From contig OX438748.1 of NCBI GenBank assembly GCA_949316235.1, forward strand, positions 4,839,001 through 4,903,000: DNA of 64,000 nucleotides, given 5' to 3'. This DNA is from Oegoconia quadripuncta (lineage: Eukaryota > Arthropoda > Insecta > Lepidoptera > Autostichidae). Of the stretch, positions 54,433-64,000 are shown piece by piece (position 1 is the stretch's first letter; every line of letters begins with the position of its first letter). The position numbers were made by a program, and so were the translations under genes. The notes below the pieces were generated by a model that saw nothing but the letters and a program-made list of their open reading frames with translations, had not been told where the DNA came from and did not search any database.

Positions 54433-55894
54433 CAGAAACGAATATCTAAACTTTTGCAATAATATTAAGTTAAATAGTTACATATTTTTATTAATTTAAC
54501 TAACTAATATTGCGCATATCATATCATTAAAAAAGACGGTTGTGTTTCACGTAGATTTTTTAAACAATGAAAATAGTGATGTTTTTCCTTACACGTTCCT
54601 TTACCGAGGCCGTGTGCGGTTTAATTAGAACTGAGGTTACGCTCAAAGCAGAGCCAGTGGAAAATTAAAAATAAGAAGCAGAGAGATTTGTAATTAAAAA
54701 TATAGTTTTTCAATTTAAGGATGTGAGATTAATCCGTCTGTTTTTTTTATTTATTTGGGCAGAAATGTGAGAATTTATTTCAGGCTCATTTTTTTCGTCA
54801 TTGGTCCCGTCCAAAATACGTACAAACAATGTGTGTTACCAATGATGACAGGCGGCACTAAAACGTGATAGATAACTGATTTGCATACGTTTCTCTGACT
54901 TCTGTTGCAAAATTCATTTCACCTTCCTTCCCTACTTCAAGTGTAGATATGGCTCCGAGGCTGTCAAGCAAAAATATATGAAGTTTTATTCACAATTAGT
55001 TTTCATTTTTCTCGCAACGTTGGTTGATAAATGAAATCCGAAGCAGACTTAAACATAGTTGTCTCTTAAAATGATACATTCAGGGATCTATATTCAGAAA
55101 TGGTGATTATGAGGAGAAAAGTTGAACTATTAGATGCCTCAAGTTTACCCCGTGAGGAAGAATTCCCAAGATGGTCGTGGGAATCTGCGGCTAGCAGTAC
55201 TTACCTTGGGGGACGTAAGAGTCAGCTCTTGAGTCACTCCATGAAAGGTGAAGCACCACTCCATCCAGCCTTTTAAATGACCCGCAAATTACATATACCA
55301 GGGCACGCAGAGTATAAATAGGAACCAGCTCAGAAGTGATACAAGTGCAATCGTCTTGGCCAAATATGGTAACAAAACACACAAACATACTACCTCTTTC
55401 CCCAAACACATACTTTCTCCGTGACGTCGTGGGTAAAAATATTGCATTAATAATATCAGCTGGCAACATGAACGCATTTATCCCAACGTTAGCTCTTATT
55501 AGATATTTAACGAAAAGAAAAACATACTAATAAAACACCAATAACATTTATTAAAGGAAGTTCTCCGGGCAAAAATTACGTTGGAGCAAGCACTCTTTGG
55601 GGCGTGTTATTAAATTTTATCATTTTACCGGCCATGTCGAAATATCTTTGTTTAACGTAGCGTGGAAAACCGCGGGCCGCACTTTTTCAGCTACAATTTA
55701 TTATGAAATACTTACAAGGAAAATAGATAATAACTGTAGAGAGATGTTGTGTGAATAGATTCGAAATATCATTGCGAAAGTCTTTGGATTAAGTTATGCT
55801 TTATGTTGAACTGAGCGTCTGAGTCTTGGCGAAAAAAAAAAACGATGCCGCCTTAGAGTTTTTGTATTCGACGTATAATATAATATCACCACAA
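54433..55894. other. no gene seen
   Basis: Open frames of 60-92 codons near 55191-55530 on both strands have no domain. Mostly AT-rich DNA. Confidence 0.4.
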
Positions 55895-56110
55895 TAATCA
55901 TCATCATATCAGCCGTAGGACGTCCTTTGCTGAATAGCAGGCTATAGATTAATTTCAACATCTGCATGTATAAATTATCCATGTTCTGACAAATAAAATT
56001 TATCTTTTAGATGTCCAGAGCGACCCTTTCGCAGTGGCCTGCATCTAAGGACTTCCCGCGACTTTAATTCGCTTTCGTTATTCTACCAATTTCTGCATAA
56101 CTGATTGAAT
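55895..56110 (-). pseudogene. RTE-like LINE 3' end, decayed
   Basis: ATCATCATATCAGCCGTAGGACGTC, and then GTGGCCTGCATCTAAGGACTTCC, match the plus-strand image of the RTE tail at 62400-62520. Confidence 0.45.
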
Positions 56111-56143
56111 CTCGTAGTGAAAAGCCGAGCATCGCCTTCTCCA

Positions 56144-56444
56144 TCATCATCAGCCCATAAACATCCCACTGCAGGGATATAGGTCTTCCTTCGTTTAATG
56201 AGGGAGTATGGGTCATAGTCCACCACGCTGGCCCAAAGCGGGTTGCGGACTTCACATTCAATTTTTATTTCTCAGGCATGCAGGTTTCCTCACGATATTT
56301 TCCTTCACCGTTTTAAGAGCAGTCGAAAAATGCACATAAGTAATTAAATTAAATCTAAAAAGTCATTGGTACACGGCCTGCCTGGCAATCGAACCCGGAC
56401 CTCCCAAATTGGGAGACCGCGTCTTAACCGTGGAGCCACCAACG
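56144..56444 (-). repeat. SINE-C, full length
   Basis: Minus strand head GCGTTGGTGGCTCCACGGTT (A box mutated) and B box GGTTCGATTGCCAG, through to the 3' GCAGTGGGATGTTTATGGGC. Confidence 0.8.
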
Positions 56445-57324
56445 CTTTTCTCCATAGCTCGTTGTAACCTTGAGCTTTTTATAAGGCCCATAGTGAGAGA
56501 CCAAGTCATCATTGGTAACACACATTGACCGCATTCGTCTTTAAGCACTGAAGTAGTTGGAATGAGAACACATTGCTAGTTGAATTAATATGTTCCAAAT
56601 CTCGTAAATAAATTAATTACTCATCACACACATCTGCCAAGTCAAAGGCTACATTAGTGTACCCGGTTAATTCGGGTTACCAGCTCCATAGATACACGAA
56701 AACAATAGACCGGTTCTGACAAAAACGTTGATTGATAGGACCGGATCTGGTGGGGACGTGGACATAATCGATCACTAGATATTATCGGTTATTATTTGAT
56801 AAATCTGCTGAACATTGTCACAGGCGGCGGAGACATGGAAGATGTAATTATTGATTATGATATGATACAACACGACACTAGTCAGGTCAGTAAGAATCAA
56901 ATAAATATATCAAGCTATGAAAAGTTTATTGAGTTATTAAATGAGAATTTGAGATCTTTAAAATGATTATTGATACTATTGACTACTAACCTACTACTAA
57001 CAACAACTTTTAAGCTCAAACTCAAATCATTTATTGCATTCCCTATGTTTTCAGTGTACTGTATCAATAAAGACCTTGTGAAGGCACAGCAACATGAGAG
57101 AGTAGCATGCACTAATTTAAATAATTACATAAAATTATTAATACATTATTTACCAGCTAGATATTTATTCTATTATATTATCATATGTATTTTTGCCATT
57201 GTATTCCAATTATATTATTATTTTTCTGTTAAATTATTTATTAATATGATATTGTATATATCTAATCTTTCTAAATTATATGATTGATTTTCAACGTAAT
57301 TTAAGATCGCTTAAAGTTACGTTC
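56445..57324. other. no gene seen
   Basis: The AT-rich 105-codon frame 56970-57287 has hydrophobic composition driven by T-rich sequence; not supported. Confidence 0.4.
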
Positions 57325-57570
57325 ACTGCTGGATACATGCCTCCCCCATAGGATTCCAGAGTGATCGGTTGGAAGCGGCCTGCATCCAGCGATTTCCCTG
57401 CTACCTTTATTAGGTCCTCTGTCCAGCTTATGAGTGGTCTCCACTCGAGACTTTAATACCACACCGGCCATCAGTTCTTCGAGCTATGTGCCCTGCCCAC
57501 TGCCACTTCTACTTGCTAATTCCATGGGCTATGTCAATGACCTTGGCCAAAAAGTAAAGGAATAACAACA
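57325..57570 (-). pseudogene. RTE-like LINE C-terminal remnant
   Basis: GAAGCGGCCTGCATCCAGCG, GGTCCTCTGTCCAGCTTATG, GTGGTCTCCACTCGAGACTT and GTGCCCTGCCCACTGCCACTT parallel 62480-62645. Confidence 0.55.
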
Positions 57571-58140
57571 AGGCAACACTTGTTTTAAAATTTTATGCTT
57601 TCCGAATGAGAAGTACGTGGTCACCTATACTTTTATTTTGATTATCTTGCCTTTCAAAAATATATATGATTTAAAAATAGAATATGTCTATTTAAAAAGA
57701 AAATCTTTATGAAAACAAAACATTAAAAAAGTATAAAGGCTTCGCTAGTGTCAATACCCACAACATGGTAATATTAACGCTACTTTTTTTTTATATAGGT
57801 TTTTATCGTAAGAAAACGATATGCCACCCTCATAAAAGCAACATTCCTTAATAAACTACCAGTAGAGTCAATTCCTTCCACTCATTGCGGGGTTCTAGTA
57901 GGTGATACCTATAGTAATAGCCCGAATACTATTTTTTTTTATTTATTTTTTTTATTTCTTGGTACACAAAACAGATTACAATCGTACATGAGAAGAACTT
58001 AAAGTTAACTTAGATTCGAACTAGATTGGAATCCCAAGCATGTATACACAACATGGTCAAACAAGAACAAGTTTAATTATTGTATTTTTGTTTTTTGTTA
58101 AGAATACCGACAGAATAAAATTATTATTTACTGTGGGACA
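57571..58140. other. no gene seen
   Basis: AT-rich with poly-T near 57932-57957. Confidence 0.45.
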
Positions 58141-58270
58141 TACGCATCGCTTTCCATGGGAGGATTTGCCCTAATCGCCACGCTTGGCAGGCGTATTGGC
58201 GATTGCTGATATATCGTGTCTATATTGTCACGACGTTTTGTCGCCTTTTACTACGGAAAGAGACTGGTTG
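58141..58270 (+). repeat. repeat G
   Basis: CATCGCTTTCCATGGGAGG, GCTTGGCAGGCGTATTGGCG and TTGTCGCCTTTTACTACGG: the family into which the errantivirus inserted at 21808/30177. Confidence 0.4.
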
Positions 58271-58326
58271 GCCCTATTCTAATCTGCCGGGAACCATACG
58301 ATCTACGAGCGGATAATAGTATACAG

Positions 58327-58543
58327 ACCAAAAATTTTCAGCTGAATTAGGCTACGGTTGCAAGTGGAAAGTTGTTAGTCAGCAGCCGAAAATCGTTGGA
58401 CTTCCATACTAAAGGTGGTTTCAGAATGGTTATGTTGTGTTGTGAACATGTTTTGATCGAGTTCGACTATGGTTTCTCGGGGGAAGTTGATCGTAATCAA
58501 CAGTCACCAGTTAACGGGCATTACATATAATATTCACCCTGTA
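58327..58543. repeat. MITE family M1, right half
   Basis: TTTTCAGCTGAATTAGGCTA, TGTTTTGATCGAGTTCGACTA, GGGGAAGTTGATCGTAATCA and the end ATTCACCCTGTATA match 5970-6209. The left half is missing. Confidence 0.6.
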
Positions 58544-58855
58544 TATTTCAATTATTATAATTAACGTCTATGTAATCAAAATATATAACTTTGTTTTTAT
58601 CTCATTTATCGATACGCTACACATGTTTGTTGATAACTAAATATTTTCAATTTTGGAGTATGCTATCCCATTTTTAAATTTTTTAGGATCACCTGCAGCA
58701 CTCACATTTTACATTAGTGAAAATAATTATAATAAAGCAGTGTTCTAATATATGCACCAATAACAGGTGAACATAGCGTTCTTCCACGGGATAAAAATAA
58801 TAGCTAAAAAATTCCCCTAGTTAAAAATTTATCCCTAGAAATTAATTTTGCGTTT

Positions 58856-59164
58856 TTTTCATGCACAACGGGTTAACACTTGACCTCAATCACACCTGAT
58901 GTTAAGTGAAGATGAGGCCGAAGGTGATAGCATACTGACCCGGAAACTCCTGGAGGACTGGCTATTTTATCTCTGTCAACCGGAACACAACAATGCTATT
59001 AACATTGCTGTTTGGCGGCAGATTTAGATAAGATCGTGGTAGCTAGCCAGGCGGACATTTAAAATGCCAAACCGAGTACTTAAACATGTACCCCGCTGGG
59101 GATCGAACCCGCGACCTCCGATTCGTAAACCCAATGTTGTTTACATTGAACCACGGAGGCAGTT
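58856..59164 (-). repeat. SINE-A, full length
   Basis: Minus strand: CTGCCTCCGTGGTTCAATGT, GGTCGCGGGTTCGATCCCCA, GGTACATGTTTAAGTACTCGG, the body, and the 3' end GTTAACCCGTTGTGCATGAA. The GTTGGTGGTAGGGCATTT block is shortened. Confidence 0.8.
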
Positions 59165-59481
59165 TAATTCCAGACATAGTAAATTCCAGGTATAGTAATG
59201 TTCTATACAATAAACAGGACAAATGCACTCAAGTAGGCAGCACTACACCCTCTTATAGCACTATAGCGCCAAGCACGTCGTTGGCCTGGAACAAAGAAGG
59301 GATTTTCAGAAATTTCCACTCTAAGTGGATCAAAGAAGCAGAAATATTTCATACAAATTATGTCAAAGCAATTATGTCGACTCTGTTGAGCATTCTCTGA
59401 ACTAACTCAATTAAAGCCAGTACTAAATTAGTGATGTCGCTTTCTTTCTGGAATAATAAGACGCGATAACACAGAAATTAA
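59165..59481. other. no gene supported
   Basis: A frame runs through the SINE into this stretch (ends at 59400), encoding TSLAWNKEGIFRNFHSKWIK. Not recognised. Confidence 0.3.
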
Positions 59482-60564
59482 ATGACGATAGTACCATCCC
59501 AAATCCAATTTTTCAAATGGGTTGCCAGCTTTCTCACGGATCGTAGCATTAAAGTCGTTGTCGACGGTTCTTGCTCTGATTTAAAACCCGTGAACGCTGG
59601 AGTCCCGCAAGGCTGCGTACTATCCCCCACCCTGTTTCTTCTGCATATCAATGACATGTTACAAACCTGTGACTTCCATTGTTATGCGAATGACAGTACG
59701 GGTGACGCCTTATATGCCGGCCGTGCTAATCTTTCTCGGGCGCACGTTGATGAGTGTCGGGACAAGCTTGTGTCTGAAATCGAGACCTCACTAGACCAAG
59801 TCTCTAATTGGGGCATTCTCAACCTAGTTAAGTTTAACCCTAAAAAGACACAAGTTTGCGCATTCACCGCAAAGAAGATTTCATTTCCCCTGTCTCTTCA
59901 ATTTCAGAGCACTCCCCTTGACGTTAAGCTGAGTATTGGGATTCTCGGAGTGAACATCTCCAATAACGTTCAATTCCGCGGTCATCTGGAGGATAAGGCC
60001 AAGTTGGCCTCCAAAAAGTTAGGTGTCCTCAGTAGAGCGGCTCGTTACTTCACGCCGGCTCACCGCCTCCAACTTTATAAGGCGCAAGTTCGGCCGCACA
60101 TGGAGTATTGTTCTCACCTATGGGCTGGGGCACCTCAGTACCAGCTTCTTCCTTTTGACCGCGTTCAACGTCGCGCAGTCCGAATTGTCGGCCAAGAGAG
60201 TCTCACCGACCGACTGGATCCCCTGGCGTTGCGAAGAGACGTCGCGTCCCTCTGCATTCTCTATCGCATATTTCATGGGGAGTGTTCTGAAGAACTGTTC
60301 GAGCTAATACCCGCTGCTCAATTTAACCGATACACTTCTCGGAGATAATTAAATTTCCATCCACATCACCTGGATGAGTGGAAGTCTACCACTGTACGTT
60401 TCTCAAGAAACTTCTTACCACGTACGACCACCCTGTGGAACGGACTTCCGGCAGCGGTGTTCCCGAACGAGTACGACATTGGAACCTTCAAGAAACGAGC
60501 CTACACCTTCCTCAAAGGCCGGCAACGCATCTGTGACACTTTTGGTGTCCATGGGCGGCGGTGA
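59482..60564 (+). pseudogene. LINE reverse transcriptase, C-terminal half, catalytic motif mutated
   Basis: Non-LTR retrotransposon protein, probably of the Jockey/CR1 group. In order: VNAGVPQGCVLSPTLFLLHI (RT palm); then YAND where family members have YADD, so the first of the paired metal-binding aspartates is Asn; LNLVKFNPKKTQ; LGVNISNNVQFRGH; LGVLSRAARYFTP; QLYKAQVRPHMEYCSHLWAG (thumb). An in-frame TAA at 60346-60348 follows YTSRR. The same frame then continues with [32 protein letters not shown] and [15 protein letters not shown] to TGA at 60562-60564. Endonuclease and RT fingers are missing (5'-truncated). Inactive. The 3' end with A-run reaches about 60630. Confidence 0.85.
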
Positions 60565-60630
60565 TTGATTTCCATCAGGTGAACTGAATGCTCGTTTGCC
60601 GCCCTCTCATATAAAAAAAAAAAAAAAAAG
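60565..60630 (+). repeat. LINE 3' end with A-run
   Basis: GATTTCCATCAGGTGAACTG, GCCGCCCTCTCATATAA and about 16 A residues. The same ending is at 42845-42901 and, inverted, 52230-52290. Confidence 0.75.
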
Positions 60631-60711
60631 GTAGGATTACTTACCTTAAGGACTTAAATATCAATTATTTTAGTGTCAATTATAAATCGTGAAGCTTTTG
60701 TAGCGCATCGC

Positions 60712-60800
60712 TATTCTTTTTCGATTAGCGTAGTTGAGCAATGTTTGACGTGGTCAGTCCTTGGATGGGTGACCACTAGTGGCGTTTTAATACAAGTGTT
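60712..60800 (+). repeat. 5S rRNA-like segment, probable 5S-derived retroposon
   Basis: GTTGAGCAATGTTTGACGTGGTCAG and CCTTGGATGGGTGACCAC resemble the internal promoter (box A, IE, box C) region of 5S rRNA genes (eukaryotic form GTTAAGCAACGTCGGGC...TACTTGGATGGGTGACCGC, from memory). Flanks do not match 5S, so it is a SINE-type derivative or a pseudogene rather than a gene. Confidence 0.5.
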
Positions 60801-60819
60801 TCCGTTCAATAGATCCCAC

Positions 60820-61140
60820 CTCCTCACTCTTCCCACAATAACTCCTGTAAGCCATGATCAACAATGGTACTCTGCACGGCGCCTACTGAATGTACACGGT
60901 GACCTACGTGACTCCATTGCTACCTTGGACCACAGACTAATTAAAGAAAGAATTTAAGGGTGAAAAAGTAGCAAAGAAATAAAGTCCCCCCAGGCAAATG
61001 GGAGTGTAGCTAATGTCACGCAAAAAGTCAAAAAAGGCACATTCAATAGTCGGTTCCAGTTGTTTTCAATTGAAGGCAGTCGTTAAGCTAAGTTGGTCAC
61101 CTTAAGAACACTGACTGTTGGGTGGCCACTAGTTTGACAT
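60820..61140 (+). repeat. dispersed repeat family D1, copy 4 (best open frame)
   Basis: Encodes TITPVSHDQQWYSARRLLNV, HGDLRDSIATLDHRLIKERI up to a stop at 60955-60957. It continues GGCAAATGGGAGTGTAGC, the GCATTCAATAGTCGGTTCC region, and TTGGGTGGCCACTAGTTTGAC. Coding-like but not recognised. Confidence 0.5.
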
Positions 61141-61393
61141 AAATCCACCAATCCGGCATGAATAAACTATTTATGTAAAAGCAGTCGTGTGTTTCTTATA
61201 ACCTAATCGAACAACTGTACGGTATGCCCGGCGGTTTTTCGGTTGGTTGGTCGGCTAGTAATAGACGGGTAATAGACCGATTACCAACAGACAAAACATT
61301 AACTAATACGTAAAAAATTGGTCGGCTAATACTAAGAATTCATATTACTAACCAGGCTGGTTGATGGTTAAGAAAAAAAATTACTAACCGTCC

Positions 61394-61800
61394 AACCAGG
61401 TGGACAGAGTGGTTGGTCGGCTAGTAATATACGCAACCAGGTGGACAGAGTGGTTGGTCGGCTAGTAATAGACGCAACCAGGTGGACAGAGTAATTGATC
61501 GGCTAGTAATAGACGCAACCAGGTGGAAGAGTGGTTGGTCGGCTAGTAATAGAAGCAACCAGGGGGACAGAGTGGTTGGTCGGCTAGTAATAGACGCAAC
61601 CAGGTAGACAGAGTGATTGGTCGGCTAGTAATAGACGCAACCAGGTGGACAGAGTAGTTGGTCGGCTAGTAATAGACGCAACCAGGTAGACAGAGTGATT
61701 GGTCGGCTAGTAATAGACGCAACCAGGTGGACAGAGTGGTTGGTCGGCTAGTAATAGACGCAACCAGGTGGACAGAGTGGTTGGTCGGCTAGTAATAGAC
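61394..61800 (+). repeat. 41-bp minisatellite, about ten units
   Basis: Unit: AACCAGGTGGACAGAGTGGT, TGGTCGGCTAGTAATAGACG, C. Ten units with single-base variants (TGATTGG, TAGTTGG, GGGGG) and one-base deletions. An ancestral-looking unit lies upstream at 61241-61285 (GGTTGGTTGGTCGGCTAGTA). Bases 61141-61393 hold no other feature. Confidence 0.92.
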
Positions 61801-61905
61801 ACGCGTGGTGGAGTATGGCCTATATTCTCTTCCAATGAGAGTAGGCTGTGCCCCAACAGTGGGGAAGTGCAGGCTGTAGATAATCACCATTGTTTGCCAT
61901 ACTTG
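61801..61905 (+). repeat. SINE 3' fragment
   Basis: GCGTGGTGGAGTATGGCCTA, GAGAGTAGGCTGTGCCCCAA and CAGTGGGGAAGTGCAGGCTG: the 3' segment of a tRNA-derived lepidopteran SINE related to SINE-C. Confidence 0.5.
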
Positions 61906-62399
61906 AAATAGAACAAGCCGTTTATGCTACAGGAGGTAACATTAGATCTACATACATACATTACATACATACAATTGAAAAATATTACCCTCCTTCCTTG
62001 GCAGTCGAGTAAAAAACCACACACAAATCGGATCACGCATTACTGACATACGTCCGGGCAAGTACTGGACACACACACACTTACACGACGCCGTCAAATA
62101 CATAACACCCGTCGTTTGTCGTGGAGGGTGAGAAACCAGGCTTAATTTTTTAATAGGGTGTTATTTTTATTTACTGGCGAAAAGCTAGTTATATACATTG
62201 CCTTTCTTCTTAGTATTTAGGTGGTAGACATTTTGTAAGTACCACTTAGAAGTACTTACTTCGTGTCGACAGTATAAATAAAGCTGCGTTCCACGAAAAC
62301 CGCCTTTGATATTCCTCCCTAGCTTGCACCGTAATTTCCCTGAACTCTTGAAAACGATGTTATCTTAATTCATGAAGGGACCATAATTCAATTTAATAC
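61906..62399. other. no gene seen
   Basis: Short ACATACATACAT and CACACACACA tracts. Nothing else. Confidence 0.45.
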
Positions 62400-63195
62400 C
62401 TTCATTATCATCAAATCAGCCGAGAGACGTCCACTGTTGAACAAAGGCCTCACCCAAAGATCTCTACAACGATCGGTCCTGCGCTACCCGCATTCAGCGC
62501 CTTCCCGCAATCTTTACCAAATCGTCGGTCCACCTCGTGGGGGGCCTGCTCACGCTACATCTTCCGGTGCGTGGTCGCCACTCGAGAACCTTTCCGCCCC
62601 AACGGTCGTCAGTCCTACGAGCAATGTGCCTCGCCCACTGCCACTTAAGGCATAGCCCAGGTCTCAATCGAATCCAAGGCTTTTTCGTCGTCCACAAATG
62701 CTAACCATTGTGGCTGGTCTTCGGTCTTCTGTATAATCTGCCGCTGCCGCTGCATATGTATGTGGTCTACGGTGCTAAAGCCTTTTCGGAAACCGACTTG
62801 TCCGGGAGGCTGGAAGTCGTCGAACCTGCGTGCCAGACGACTTGTAATGACTCTCGTGAACAACTTGTAGACATGACTCAGAAGCGAGATGAGTCTGTCT
62901 GTAGTTCTACCACAAGGTCTTGTCGCCCTTTTTGATGAAAAGTACCACAACGCTCCCATGCCATGCCTGTGGCATATTTCCATCAAGTATGACGGAATGA
63001 AATAGCCTCAGAACAGCTCTGCCACCTGCTTTAAGAAGCTCAGCCGTGATTCCATCTTCACCTGGCGCCTTGTTGTTTTTAGGCTGTATGAGAGCCAGTC
63101 ATTCATTCTATTCAGCCAAGCTGACGTCTGGGATGTCTTTCGAATAGCGTCGAGTCAACCTGGCTCTTGGATCTGTGGCCAGATTACTAACACGG
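62400..63195 (-). pseudogene. RTE-like LINE with internal deletion
   Basis: Minus strand, 5' to 3': LIQPKNNKAPGEDGITAELL-type sequence (63110-63030, frameshifted); GGRAVLRLF; MPQAWHGSVVVLFIKKGDK-like; then RLISLLSHVYKLFTRVITSR, QVGFRKGFSTVDHIHMQRQ and WLAFVDDEKALDSIETWAMP. At about 62645 it jumps to LKWQWARHIARRTDDRWGGK and RTGRCSVSRPPTRWTDDLVK, the post-RT tail. The RT palm with YADD is therefore deleted. RT fingers plus tail identify an RTE-clade element. Inactive. Confidence 0.75.
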
Positions 63196-63269
63196 TTTAT
63201 TCTTTCGAAATAATAATAGTTGAATAGCATTTTCTTTAATCAATGTGTATTACCAGTGGAGACTTGTGG

Positions 63270-63350
63270 CACTGAAACATTTAAAATGCCCTAAACCGAT
63301 AACTAAACATGTAAGTACCTCGCTGGGGATCGAACTCGCGACCTCAGAAT
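63270..63350 (-). repeat. SINE-A head fragment
   Basis: ACATTTAAAATGCCCTAAACC, ACATGTAAGTACCTCGCTGG and GATCGAACTCGCGACCTCAG: head complement without body. Confidence 0.6.
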
Positions 63351-63397
63351 CAGAATCAATTTATCGTAGAGCTGTGGTACGGCCGGTGGTGGTCTAA

Positions 63398-63722
63398 TCG
63401 CCTCCGTGGCTATGTAAACAACATTGGGTTTACGATCGGAGGTCACGGGTTCGATTCCCAGCGGGGTACATGTTTAAGTACTCGGTTTGGTTGGTGATAG
63501 GGCATTTTAAATGTCCACCTGATTAGCTACCACCATCTTATCTAAATCTGCCGCCAAGCAGCAATGTTAATAGCAATATTGTGTTCCTGTTGTCAGAGAT
63601 AAGATAGCCAATCCCCCAACTGTGTTGGGGTTTCCGGGTCAGTACGCTTCCACCTTCGACCTCATCTTCACTTAACATCAGGTGTGATTGAGGTCAAGTA
63701 CAAACCCGTTATGCATAAAAAG
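63398..63722 (+). repeat. SINE-A, full-length reference copy
   Basis: CGCCTCCGTGGCTATGTAAA (three bases lost in the A box), B box GGTTCGATTCCCAG, GGGGTACATGTTTAAGTACT, GGGCATTTTAAATGTCCACC, ATCTGCCGCCAAGCAGCAAT, CCTGTTGTCAGAGATAAG, GTTGGGGTTTCCGGGTCAGT, CTTCCACCTTCGACCTCATC, ATCAGGTGTGATTGAGGTCA and CCCGTTATGCATAAAAAG. About 325 bp. Confidence 0.82.
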
Positions 63723-63739
63723 AAATAAAAAAAGTACAT

Positions 63740-63815
63740 TTGATTCGTAAACCGTATGTTGTTTACACGGAGTCACGAAGTCGGTTAACATTGAACCACG
63801 GAAACCGGCTTTAAA
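63740..63815 (-). repeat. degenerate SINE-A head duplicates
   Basis: GATTCGTAAACCGTATGTTGT, CACGGAGTCACGAAGTCGG and CATTGAACCACGGAAACCGG are two decayed complements of the SINE-A head in series. From 63816 to the window end nothing is recognised. Confidence 0.5.
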
Positions 63816-64000
63816 TATTCTTTACAAGACTAGATGAATTTCAGAACACAGGTACAAAATTATTTCACAAGATATTCACCACCATAAAACACGGTAAGTG
63901 AGCTTTCTCCTACGAAAGTAAAGTTACAGTAAACCTCGCAATAAAGATACCCACCTGTTCTAGTAAGAACGTTAAGTTCCGCAAAATAATGAACCATTAA

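Noticed and set aside
56970..57287. Membrane-protein-like 105-codon frame
   Set aside because: Hydrophobicity is a by-product of T-rich DNA; an antisense frame is equally open.
60023..60307. Second frame in the LINE region
   Set aside because: Shadow of the RT frame 59482-60564.
61394..61800. CRISPR-like array
   Set aside because: The 41-bp units follow each other directly without unique spacers and the genome is eukaryotic.

Overview
The window looks like nuclear DNA of a moth or butterfly (Lepidoptera). It is AT-rich and packed with short tRNA-headed retroposons (SINEs), fragments of non-LTR retrotransposons (LINEs) and foldback MITEs of types common in lepidopteran genomes. The assignment rests on repeat character and codon style, because no marker gene is present. 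I find no convincing host protein-coding exon, no functional tRNA or rRNA gene and no CRISPR array in 64 kb. It reads as an intergenic region or a very large intron used as a mobile-element landing zone.

Layout. 1-21.8 kb: three SINE families (called A, B and C here), short LINE 3' ends, MITEs at 5.5-6.2 kb (with a SINE inside), 18.27-18.53 kb and 20.06-20.25 kb, and a GC-rich patch at 19.7-20.0 kb. 21.81-30.18 kb: one essentially complete endogenous retrovirus of the errantivirus type (Ty3/gypsy group with env), on the minus strand. It has 227-bp LTRs that differ at one base, a GCAC target duplication, primer binding site, polypurine tract, gag, pol and env. 30.2-49.2 kb: decayed repeats, LINE C-termini, a hAT-like MITE, a foldback SINE, and the piggyBac-like MITE that abuts the 49.2-49.7 kb pentanucleotide array. 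49.2-64 kb: the array (64 perfect AGCAC units in symmetric flanks), more SINEs and MITEs, a LINE reverse transcriptase with a mutated catalytic motif (59.5-60.6 kb), a 41-bp minisatellite (61.4-61.8 kb) and an internally deleted RTE-like LINE (62.4-63.2 kb).

The errantivirus genes act as one unit. Gag ends at a textbook -1 frameshift heptamer (T TTA AAC) directly before its UGA. Six bases later comes a perfect 9-bp stem whose loop can pair with downstream RNA to make an H-type pseudoknot. Frameshifting there would give Gag-Pol. Pol then starts with an unusual Thr-Lys-Ser tetrapeptide-repeat linker before protease, RT, RNase H and integrase. One in-frame TAA interrupts RT. Env overlaps the pol end by 56 nt, carries a furin-like site and a C-terminal membrane anchor, and is open throughout. 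The near-identical LTRs imply a recent insertion, so the frameshift signal is probably of recently active sequence.

Stretches not listed below are AT-rich sequence in which I saw neither a gene nor a recognisable repeat.
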